This document shows, piece after piece, positions 27,032-33,724 of a stretch of DNA of 61,045 bases (positions are counted from its first letter, which is position 1; each line of letters opens with the position of its first letter). Source of the stretch: Gemmatimonadaceae bacterium (GTDB lineage: Bacteria > Gemmatimonadota > Gemmatimonadetes > Gemmatimonadales > Gemmatimonadaceae); assembly GCA_025931335.1 (NCBI GenBank), contig JAICNG010000010.1, forward strand, positions 1-61,045, read 5' to 3'. A program made the translations under genes and the position numbers. The notes under the pieces were generated by a model, which was not told the DNA's origin, ran no database searches, and worked only from the letters and a program-made list of their open reading frames with translations.

Positions 27032-27427
27032 TTACGCACTCGCATCTCTCACCCGGGGCGCCAGCTTCGCCAGCTCGGCCATGAGCTCCTGAAGCTCGAA
27101 CGGCTTGTGCAGCGCCTTGCATCCGCACGCCTCGATCAGCTCGAGCGCGCGCTCGCTGGTGTCGCCGGTGGTGAACAGCGTGCGATATCGCAGGTGCGGC
27201 TGGATCGAGGCGGCGAGCTCGAACAAGACGTCGCCACGCAGGTCGGGGATGCGGAGGTCGAGCACGAGGAAATCGAAGTGCTCGGCGCGGAGGAGCGTGT
27301 GTGCCTGCTCGCCGGCCTCGACGGCGACGACGTCGTAGCCAGCGCGCCCGAGGGCGATCGTCAGTGCACGACAGATCGTCGGTTCATCATCGACCACGAG
27401 TACGCGTAACCGCTCATTGAACCGCAT
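27032..27427 (-). CDS. Stand-alone response-regulator receiver protein
   Basis: 131-residue single-domain receiver (CheY-like). From ATG 27427: RLRVLVVDDEPTICRALTIA gives the acidic DD pair; phospho-accepting Asp in FLVLDLRIPDLRGD; the conserved Thr in LFTTGDTSE; the conserved Lys in KALHKPFELQEL. No output domain. It overlaps the upstream pseudo-receiver/AraC gene by 14 bp, so the two are made together. Possible partner is the H-box protein at 25996; inference. Confidence 0.85.
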   Translation of the reverse strand: MRFNERLRVLVVDDEPTICRALTIALGRAGYDVVAVEAGEQAHTLLRAEHFDFLVLDLRIPDLRGDVLFELAASIQPHLRYRTLFTTGDTSERALELIEACGCKALHKPFELQELMAELAKLAPRVRDASA

Positions 27428-28211
27428 TCGTCCGTTCTCCTCGTCGTCCCAGCCGCCCCGTGAGTAGCGCGACGAACTCGTCCGGTGGCACGCTCTGCCG
27501 CAGCGCGGTCGGTGTGAGTCCGGTCGCCGCCCGCACCTGCCGTGCGAACAGCCGCGACGATCCGTAGCCAAGGCGCTCGACGACTTCATCCAGCGAGCGT
27601 CCCGGGTCCTGCATATAGAAATACGCACGCAAGAGGCGCGCGCCCAGCACCAGCATTCTCGCCGACGCGATCCCGGCGCGTTCCAGCCACCGGTCCAGCG
27701 CCCGGCGGTTCATCGCTGCCGCCTTGGCGAGGTCGCTCACGTCCTGGAACTGCTGCGGCACTCGGAACAGCCGCTCGACCGCCCGTGCGAGCTCGGCGGG
27801 GACCGTGCCGAGCGGCCGCGCGAGCGACGCGAGGACCATGTCGCTCATCACGTACGCCGGCTGCCGCTCCAGGAGATCGCGGAAGCGGCGCGGCTCGTCG
27901 TCGAAGTTCCGGAGCACGACGTGCCGCACGCCCAGCTTTGCCAGCTCGACCGTCGCGCCGAGCGTTTCCGGCGCGAGGATCGTATAGATCACTACGGGGA
28001 GCGAAGGGAAGTCCCGGATGAGTGTCCGGAGCTCGTCCAGTCGCACCGTGCCCTCGGCCCGTGGATCCGCAACGACCAGATCCACCGGCTTGCGTCGGAC
28101 CTCGTCCATGAGCTCGTTCCACCGATCGACGGTGATGACGTGGTGCTCGCGGCCGAGGACGACTCGCAGGTGGGACAGCAGCAGAGGAGGGAGACGGACG
28201 ACGACGTTCAC
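27414..28211 (-). CDS. Pseudo-receiver/AraC-type transcriptional regulator
   Basis: 265-residue regulator. The N-terminal half looks like a receiver fold (VDLVVADPRAEGTVRLDELR, LPVVIYTILAPETLGATVEL) but lacks the acidic pair and the conserved lysine, so it probably does not work by ordinary phosphorylation. The C-terminal half is an AraC-type double helix-turn-helix (DLAKAAAMNRRALDRWLERA, RSLDEVVERLGYGSSRLFAR, then ATGLTPTALRQS). Likely binds DNA and is controlled by protein contacts, perhaps by the overlapping receiver. Targets unknown. Confidence 0.75.
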   Translation of the reverse strand: MNVVVRLPPLLLSHLRVVLGREHHVITVDRWNELMDEVRRKPVDLVVADPRAEGTVRLDELRTLIRDFPSLPVVIYTILAPETLGATVELAKLGVRHVVLRNFDDEPRRFRDLLERQPAYVMSDMVLASLARPLGTVPAELARAVERLFRVPQQFQDVSDLAKAAAMNRRALDRWLERAGIASARMLVLGARLLRAYFYMQDPGRSLDEVVERLGYGSSRLFARQVRAATGLTPTALRQSVPPDEFVALLTGRLGRRGERTNAVQ

Positions 28212-28339
28212 GCCACCGGATCACGTGTCCTAAAAGTGCACATCGGTGTCTGAAGATGTGCGTTTACCGATGGACGCGCGACGGTACCTTGCGTGACAGT
28301 TGCAACCCCCCAGTTACAACTCTCTTCGCGAGGTCTGTC

Positions 28340-28477
28340 ATGTCCCGCCGCCACCTCTCTCTCCTGGTGCTCGCCCTCCTGACGTTTGCTGTATCTGCTT
28401 GCGCCGACGTAACCGCGCCGGAGCCCAGCAGTGACTGCCCGGTCGTTAGCGGCAACGGTCAAAGATCAGATTGCTAA
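28340..28477 (+). CDS. 45-residue lipoprotein
   Basis: From ATG 28340: MSRRHLSLLVLALLTFAVSA then Cys, a clear signal II sequence with lipobox VSAC. The mature peptide is only about 25 residues (ADVTAPEPSSDCPVVSGNG and a terminal Cys) and has two further cysteines, so a small disulfide loop tethered to membrane lipid is likely. A strong terminator begins 24 nt after the stop, so it is a monocistronic, probably well-expressed transcript. Function unknown. Confidence 0.6.
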   Translation: MSRRHLSLLVLALLTFAVSACADVTAPEPSSDCPVVSGNGQRSDC

Positions 28478-28500
28478 AAACTAATCTTGCGTACTGCTCC

Positions 28501-28533
28501 GGGGCCACAAGCTGTCACTTGTGGCCCCGTTTT
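28501..28533. terminator. Intrinsic terminator after the small lipoprotein gene
   Basis: Perfect 11-bp stem GGGGCCACAAG (28501-28511) and CTTGTGGCCCC (28518-28528), 6-nt loop, then GTTTT. It sits between convergent genes and can act for the plus-strand transcript. Confidence 0.85.
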
Positions 28534-28538
28534 ACATC

Positions 28539-29780
28539 TCAGCTACCGGCGCCGACGAGCTCACGCATCTCGCGAACCGCGTGCGCGACGCGCTCCACTT
28601 CCGGGGTCGGAGAAAACTCTGGCGCGCTCGCGATGATGACGACTCCGCCGTCGCGTAGCGCTTCGAGCCCCTGTTCGGCTCGAAAGAGGATCTCGTTGAT
28701 TTGATGCCGCTCTGCGAGCTCGATGGCCCGCTCCAGCGACGCCTTCGCCTGGGCGGTGCGCCCAAAGAGGCTGTACCCTTGGCCGACATAAAAGTGATAC
28801 TGGCAGGCCAGCGTGACGGGCAGTGAAGCCTCCGCGACCTCTCTGCGGTATTGCTCGAACATCGGCTCGCGCCCGTCTGCGGCAGCACACTCCATCAAGT
28901 TGATGAGCGCCACCCAGCGCGAGTACTGCTCCTGTGCCGTGGCAGCGAGAATGAGGTAGGCGTCGCGTGCCGAGTCTCGCATGCCGAGCTCATAGAACGC
29001 CACCGCAATATCGGCGAGCACACGATCGCGCGCCGAGGGAGCCGTGAGGCCCTCGAGCGCCTCGTACGCCATTCCAATCGCCACCTCGAAGTCGCCGCGA
29101 CGAAGCGCGACGTCCGCACGCCCGTGCAAGGCGAGTGCCCTCACCTCGGTAAGCCGATAGGCTGACGATTCCTTGATCGTCTCCTCGAGAATCGCCTGCG
29201 CGTGCGGGAGATTACCTCGGTCGATGAAGATGTTGGCTTCGAAGATTCGCGCACGAAGGACATTTACGATGTCTCCCGACATGGCTGCCACGCAGCCGGC
29301 ACGCGTGTACGCCGCGGCCGCCTCATCCCAGCCAGCGAGGGTACGCAGGCACGCGCCCAGCTGCAGGTTCGCGGCGATAACGATGTCGGCCTCTTCCACG
29401 GGGTGCGCGTGCGCGATCACCGTGCGGTGCACGTCGGCCGCCAGCTCCCAGCGGCCGTCGAACTGGAGCGCACGGGCGTAGGCGAGCAGGCGTGGCGCCA
29501 CGAGCGGAACACGCACCATCCCCGCCCCTTCCATCGCGTCGACGATGCTGACGAGGATCGCCCTCGAGGACGACCCGGCGTCCATCGCGTCGATCGACTC
29601 GCGCACGGCACGGAGCCCCCACGCGCCCGCCGACACCACGCTCGGCCCCTCGACGAGCCACGCGTCGAAGAGGCGCAACGTGACCAGACCGGCGCTCGTC
29701 AGGCGCCACTCCGGGCTACCCTCCGTCGCGCGCGCGAGCGCTTCGAAGAACGGGACGTGCTGGAGTCTGGACTCACTCAT
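28539..29780 (-). CDS. Cytosolic TPR-repeat protein
   Basis: 413 residues from ATG 29780 (MSESRLQHVPFFEALARATE). Many TPR-type helix pairs are visible: RWELAADVHRTVIAHAHPVE, WDEAAAAYTRAGCVAAMSGD, GNLPHAQAILEETIKESSAY, GRADVALRRGDFEVAIGMAY and GRTAQAKASLERAIELAERH. The repeat style resembles MalT/LuxR-type sensory TPRs and the C-terminal region of the GGDEF-ATPase protein at 41595, but no effector domain is present. No signal peptide. Probably a protein-binding scaffold; partner unknown. A TACAAT -10-like box lies at 29824-29829 on this strand. Confidence 0.7.
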   Translation of the reverse strand: MSESRLQHVPFFEALARATEGSPEWRLTSAGLVTLRLFDAWLVEGPSVVSAGAWGLRAVRESIDAMDAGSSSRAILVSIVDAMEGAGMVRVPLVAPRLLAYARALQFDGRWELAADVHRTVIAHAHPVEEADIVIAANLQLGACLRTLAGWDEAAAAYTRAGCVAAMSGDIVNVLRARIFEANIFIDRGNLPHAQAILEETIKESSAYRLTEVRALALHGRADVALRRGDFEVAIGMAYEALEGLTAPSARDRVLADIAVAFYELGMRDSARDAYLILAATAQEQYSRWVALINLMECAAADGREPMFEQYRREVAEASLPVTLACQYHFYVGQGYSLFGRTAQAKASLERAIELAERHQINEILFRAEQGLEALRDGGVVIIASAPEFSPTPEVERVAHAVREMRELVGAGS

Positions 29781-30083
29781 AGTGGGTTCCCGCATTCCTC
29801 GCGTAAGGATCGGACTTTCTGCCATTGTACGCTATGAAGTTGACGAGGGTACCCAGGTGCCGCAACGGCACTTTTGAGACACGCGACGCACGAATCCAGA
29901 CACTTGTACCGCCAACACCGCGCATTCTCGCGCGTGCTCTCCGCAGAAAATCGACGGTGACCAGAAAGGCGACGCCACCGCCCGCGCTCGCTACGGGTTA
30001 TGTTTTGTTTGTGGTGCGGCATGCGCATCTCGCGCTGAGTCGTCTTCAGGACACGCGCAACCTCCTCCCGATCAAGGCGCCCC
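29781..30083. other. Divergent intergenic region
   Basis: No gene is supported. Contains a minus-strand TACAAT box (29824-29829) about 45 bp upstream of the TPR gene, and a short plus-strand hairpin GTGCCG-CAA-CGGCAC with TTTT (29857-29875) that could attenuate transcription toward the desaturase gene. The promoter of the desaturase could not be placed. Confidence 0.4.
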
Positions 30084-31130
30084 ATGCCCACCTCCGCAGC
30101 CATCGGCGTCCCGACCGCCCCGACCGCATCCGCTCTCCGCAGTTGGCAGAGCGCAACGGCGCCCTACCGAGCAAGCAGCACCGCGCGAGCAGCGGTCCAG
30201 CTCCTCACGACGCTCCTCCCGCTCGGCGCGCTCATCGCGCTGATGTACGCGATGCTCGACGTCTCGTACTGGGTGACGCTCGCCCTCGCGGTGCCCGCCG
30301 CCGGCTTCCTCGTGCGGACTTTCATCATCATGCACGACTGCGGTCACGGGTCCTTCGTACCCTCGCGGCGCGCCAACGAAGTGATCGGGTTTCTCACCGG
30401 CGCGATCACCCTCACGCCGTTCGCGCAGTGGCGGCGCGACCACGCGCTGCATCACGCATCCTCCGGCGATCTCGACCGGCGTGGCCACGGTGACGTGCTG
30501 ACGCTCACCGTCGATGAGTACCTGGCCCGGTCGCGGTGGGGGCGTCTCAAATACCGGCTCTATCGCCACCCGATCACCCTGTTCGTGCTCGGTCCGATCT
30601 TTCTGCTCTTCGTGCGTCATCTCCCCGCCGCCGGCATCGCGCGGACGCGGAAAACGACGCTCGAGCTGCACGCCACGAGCGCGGCGATCGTGGCGATCAT
30701 GCTCGCGCTGATGCTCGCGGTCGGATGGAAGGCGGTGCTGCTCGTCTACGGCCCGATCGTGCTCATCGCCGGCGCCACCGGCAATTGGCTCTTCTACGTG
30801 CAGCACCAGTTCGAGGACGCGTACTGGCAGCCGCACGCGGGGTGGGATTACGCCGAGGCGGCGATCCGCGGGGCGTCGTACTACCGGCTGCCGCGGGTGC
30901 TCGAGTGGATGACCGGACGCATCGGGCTCCACCACGTGCACCATCTCGATCCGAAGATCCCCAACTATCGTCTGCGGCGCTGCCACGATGAGAACGGGAT
31001 GCTCCAGACCGTCACCGTACTCACCGTTCGCGAGAGCATTCGGACGGCATCGTTGAAGCTGTGGGACGCGGAGCAGGGGCGCATGGTCGGCTTCCGCGCG
31101 CTGCGGTCGCGCCGGCCGGTCGCTCGATAG
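30084..31130 (+). CDS. Membrane fatty acid desaturase
   Basis: Di-iron membrane desaturase of 348 residues introducing a double bond into acyl chains. Three histidine boxes are present in order: HDCGHG (about residues 84-89), HALHHASS (about 121-128) and HHVHH (about 278-282), with hydrophobic helix pairs between. It resembles DesA/omega-type acyl-lipid desaturases. ATG at 30084. A 16-bp hairpin follows the gene. Likely involved in membrane fluidity; no regulator such as DesK/DesR is adjacent. Confidence 0.92.
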   Translation: MPTSAAIGVPTAPTASALRSWQSATAPYRASSTARAAVQLLTTLLPLGALIALMYAMLDVSYWVTLALAVPAAGFLVRTFIIMHDCGHGSFVPSRRANEVIGFLTGAITLTPFAQWRRDHALHHASSGDLDRRGHGDVLTLTVDEYLARSRWGRLKYRLYRHPITLFVLGPIFLLFVRHLPAAGIARTRKTTLELHATSAAIVAIMLALMLAVGWKAVLLVYGPIVLIAGATGNWLFYVQHQFEDAYWQPHAGWDYAEAAIRGASYYRLPRVLEWMTGRIGLHHVHHLDPKIPNYRLRRCHDENGMLQTVTVLTVRESIRTASLKLWDAEQGRMVGFRALRSRRPVAR

Positions 31131-31164
31131 CGCCTCGAGGGGTCCGCGGCGTACCGATGCAACA

Positions 31165-31202
31165 CGAGCGCGTCACGTGCACACTGGCACGTGACGCGCT
31201 CG
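31165..31202. terminator. Perfect hairpin between convergent genes
   Basis: 16-bp perfect stem CGAGCGCGTCACGTGC (31165-31180) with GCACGTGACGCGCTCG (31187-31202), 6-nt loop, followed by CGTGTTTCC. Probable bidirectional terminator between the desaturase and the small minus-strand gene; the U-tract is short. Confidence 0.65.
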
Positions 31203-31216
31203 CGTGTTTCCGGTCG

Positions 31217-31399
31217 TTAGGTCGTGCCCGACGCGTCGGGTACGGCGTCGGTGCCCGGCGGGGCCTTGGCCGGGGATGCGGCGGGCGGCGTCGCCCCGTT
31301 CTCGGACGCGTTCTTCAGCGCTTCGGCCTCGCGGCGCTCACGATCACGCTGGGCAAACGCGCCGAAGCCGCCCTTTTTCGTCTCTTTCGGATCGAGCAT
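31217..31399 (-). CDS. Small hydrophilic protein of unknown function
   Basis: 60 residues from ATG 31399 (MLDPKETKKGGFGAFAQRDR), with a good GGGGAG ribosome-binding site 6 nt upstream. Highly charged N-terminal half (RERREAEALKNASENG), then Ala/Pro-rich tail; probably disordered. The frame also runs back to an ATG at 31540, almost exactly at the predicted transcription start of the shared divergent promoter, so a 107-residue leaderless product is possible. Not recognised. Confidence 0.45.
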   Translation of the reverse strand: MLDPKETKKGGFGAFAQRDRERREAEALKNASENGATPPAASPAKAPPGTDAVPDASGTT

Positions 31400-31545
31400 G
31401 GTACGCTCCCCGGTCGCGCGCGCGTGGCTCGCGGTTCGCGAGCGCCCACGGCGGTGGCCGTCACTGAGAGGGAACGCGATGACCGATCCCGATGGCGATC
31501 CGCTCCCCGTGCGAGCGAACACACCCCGACCCCCGCGCATGGCGT

Positions 31546-31574
31546 ATAGTAACTTGTGGTATTACTATTGTCAA
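31546..31574 (-). promoter_or_regulatory. Minus-strand promoter sharing its -35 with the XRE gene
   Basis: On the minus strand TTGACA (31574-31569), 17-base spacer, TACTAT (31551-31546): nearly consensus. The expected start of transcription is around 31539, one base from an ATG at 31540. Its -35 overlaps the -35 of the plus-strand promoter by five bases. Confidence 0.7.
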
Positions 31575-31596
31575 ACGTAATCACATCCGCTATTAT
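31568..31596 (+). promoter_or_regulatory. Promoter of the small XRE regulator
   Basis: TTGTCA (31568-31573), 17-base spacer, TATTAT (31591-31596), about 24 bp before the GTG at 31620. It lies in the most AT-rich patch of the window and is back-to-back with a minus-strand promoter. Confidence 0.7.
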
Positions 31597-31619
31597 TAAG
31601 CTTCCGTCGGAGCGAGGCC

Positions 31620-31850
31620 GTGATCCGTTTTCACCTGGCGTCGGTGCTGAAGAAGAAGGGGTGGACCCCGTACCGTCTGTCCCAGGAGACGGGACTCACC
31701 GTGCCCACCGCGTATCGGCTCGCCGATCCCACGCTGACGTTCGGTCGGTTCACCGCCGATACGCTCGACCGCCTCTGTGCCGCACTCGATGTGCAGCCGG
31801 GAGCGCTGCTCGAGTTCGTCCCCGCCAAACGCCGCCCGCGACGCGGCTGA
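31620..31850 (+). CDS. Small XRE/Cro-type helix-turn-helix regulator
   Basis: 76 residues from GTG 31620: MIRFHLASVLKKKGWTPYRL then SQETGLTVPTAYRLADPTLT, a Cro/C1-type HTH (compare the Xre_3/YozG-type short regulators), followed by LDRLCAALDVQPGALLEFVP, the classic end of such domains. It likely binds as a dimer to its own control region, where two promoters share one -35 box. Such small regulators occur both in toxin-antitoxin pairs and alone; no toxin is recognisable beside it. Confidence 0.85.
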   Translation: MIRFHLASVLKKKGWTPYRLSQETGLTVPTAYRLADPTLTFGRFTADTLDRLCAALDVQPGALLEFVPAKRRPRRG

Positions 31851-31933
31851 GTCGCTCGTATCTCGCAGGTCGCTCCCGATGAGCCGCGCTGGCGGAACCG
31901 TCCGCCGCGCCCTTGATCCTCGCAGGAGATCCC

Positions 31934-32479
31934 ATGAAACCCACCAAGCCCGCAGCGAACGGCAACCCGCCGTCGAAGCGCACGACATCGCCCACGCCCC
32001 CGCGCATCGATGACGGGCCGTATCGTGCCGAGCCGCGCCGCCCCAAGGCGCAGCGCGGAGCGAACAGCCTCCTCGAGACGGCGGCGGAGCGCGGCACCTT
32101 CCGGACGCTTGCGTCCGCCATCCGGAGCGCCGGCCTCGTCGAGCTGATGAGCGGAAAGGGCCCGTTCACGTTGTTCGCCCCCACCGACGACGCGTTCGCG
32201 CGCATGCCGCAGCTGGAGCGCGATGCACTGCTCGAGGACAAGGCGTCGCTGGCCGAGGTGCTCACCTATCACCTGGTGCGCGAGCGGGTGAAGGCGCCGA
32301 CGGTCGGGTCACCGCGGACGGCGACGACGGTCAACGGCGCGTCGATCACCATCACCGTGAAGAACCGCGGCTTCAAGCGCCGCGGCTTCAAGGTCAACGA
32401 AGCGAAGATCGTGAAAACGGAGATTCTCGCGTCGAACGGCGTCATTCACGCCATCGACAGCGTCTTGATCCCGCGCTAA
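31934..32479 (+). CDS. Fasciclin-domain protein
   Basis: 181 residues from ATG 31934, preceded by AGGAGA. A basic, Pro/Lys-rich N-terminal tail of about 45 residues has no signal peptide. One FAS1 domain follows: SLLETAAERGTFRTLASAIR, GPFTLFAPTDDAFARMP (the H1 motif) and the H2-like NGVIHAIDSVLIP. FAS1 domains normally mediate adhesion outside the cell, so a cytoplasmic-looking one is unusual; export by another route or a longer start is possible. It ends only 4 bp from the convergent deacetylase gene. Confidence 0.88.
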   Translation: MKPTKPAANGNPPSKRTTSPTPPRIDDGPYRAEPRRPKAQRGANSLLETAAERGTFRTLASAIRSAGLVELMSGKGPFTLFAPTDDAFARMPQLERDALLEDKASLAEVLTYHLVRERVKAPTVGSPRTATTVNGASITITVKNRGFKRRGFKVNEAKIVKTEILASNGVIHAIDSVLIPR

Positions 32480-32483
32480 CCGA

Positions 32484-33557
32484 TCATGGTGCGGACGGCG
32501 CCCGGCCGTCCGCACCGGCGTTCGCCGCCAGCACGCGCGGCGAAGCGATCGTTCGCGGATCGCCGTCCGAGACGTACCGGCGGCCGGGCTTCTCCAGCCA
32601 ATCCAGCGTCCGCTCGAGCGAGTTTCCCACGACCTGCACGCGTTCCAGCCTCAGGGGGTTGAACGCGGGATCGAACGGGCTCGGCACCGGCTCCCCGGCC
32701 ACGAGCAGAACGGCGGCATGGTCGTACGCGACGGTGCGCTGCGAGCGGCCGTCGGTCCACGAGCCCTTCGCCGCCAGTGCCTGATTCTTCGGCCACACGC
32801 CTAACGGCAGCGCCAGCGTGCGCACCCGATATCCGGGCACCGCCGAGTCGACCGCCAGCGCGAGACGCGCGATCTGTTCCTGCACGACGGCGTCCTCGTA
32901 CTTCGACAGCTGCGCATGCCACAGCGTGTGGTTGCACAGCTCGAACCCACGCTCGGCGAGAAACCTCACCTTCGCGTGACGCCAGGCCGTCTTCTGACCC
33001 TCGATGTCCCGGTCCCCGAAGAACGCGCGCCCGGCCTCCGCCCCCGACAGCAGGCAAAAGGTCGCCTTGCTCTCCCAATCCGGGTGCGTCTTCTGGAAAT
33101 CGAGCCAAATGCCCACGACGCTCGTCGAGTCGATCACGAGCTCGCCATTCCGCTCGATGTAGCGGAACTGGGACGGAGAAGCATCGTCGAAGGTGAACAC
33201 CACCGGAGACAAGCCGCGGGAGAGATCGATGTCCCTGTCGACCAGCTGCGCGACCGTGATCGGTCGGTAGCCGCGCTCGTAGAGGAGCTCGAGGTCGCGC
33301 CGGAAGCGCGTGTGCTCGCGCTCCCAGCGGGCTTCCTTCGCACCCACCAGGTGGTACTCGAGAATGGCGATGCGCCCCAACTCATTGGGCTGGCGGTTGC
33401 GGGACGCCGAATCGAGAGCAACCATCGCGCGGGCAGCCGCCATCTCATTGGATGAGGATGCCGGGGCGTCGTTCGGGCGTGCCTCTGTCCTGCTGCATCC
33501 CGACGTGATGGCGACGATCGGCAGAAGGGCGGCAAGCCGCCGGTACCGTGAATACAT
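32484..33557 (-). CDS. Polysaccharide deacetylase-like lipoprotein
   Basis: 357-residue lipoprotein from ATG 33557: MYSRYRRLAALLPIVAITSG then Cys (lipobox). The NodB-type catalytic fold is indicated by ILEYHLV, VVFTFDDASPSQF (motif 1, TFDD) and CNHTLWHA (motif 2, H-x3-H metal site). It probably de-N-acetylates a cell-envelope or extracellular glycan from the membrane surface. The longer in-frame start at 33611 would read through three tandem GCCCTTAGC words and is rejected. Divergent from the PBP gene. Confidence 0.82.
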   Translation of the reverse strand: MYSRYRRLAALLPIVAITSGCSRTEARPNDAPASSSNEMAAARAMVALDSASRNRQPNELGRIAILEYHLVGAKEARWEREHTRFRRDLELLYERGYRPITVAQLVDRDIDLSRGLSPVVFTFDDASPSQFRYIERNGELVIDSTSVVGIWLDFQKTHPDWESKATFCLLSGAEAGRAFFGDRDIEGQKTAWRHAKVRFLAERGFELCNHTLWHAQLSKYEDAVVQEQIARLALAVDSAVPGYRVRTLALPLGVWPKNQALAAKGSWTDGRSQRTVAYDHAAVLLVAGEPVPSPFDPAFNPLRLERVQVVGNSLERTLDWLEKPGRRYVSDGDPRTIASPRVLAANAGADGRAPSAP

Positions 33558-33598
33558 GGGGGCTAAGGGCGCTAAGGGCGCTAAGGGCGCTGACGGTG
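33556..33598. repeat. Tandem GCTAAGGGC repeat in a leader region
   Basis: Three near-perfect 9-base units (GCTAAGGGC) immediately upstream of the deacetylase ATG, on its minus-strand leader; no inverted partner found nearby. It resembles single arms of the other phrase repeats and replaces a recognisable ribosome-binding site. Confidence 0.8.
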
Positions 33599-33724
33599 TG
33601 ATGGAGAGCACATCGGAGTGCTCGCCCCGAAGGGATTCGGAAACCTGCGCCGGGCGCCGGTGGTACTATTGTTGGAAGCGGCTCGTCTCACATGGTTCGC
33701 GCGCCGCTACCCTGATCCACTCTG

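Noticed and set aside
26348-29780. Operon linking the two TPR genes
   Set aside because: They are on opposite strands and separated by four other genes.
31620-31850. Toxin-antitoxin module formed by the XRE gene and the small divergent gene
   Set aside because: The partner is divergent rather than co-transcribed and shows no toxin fold.
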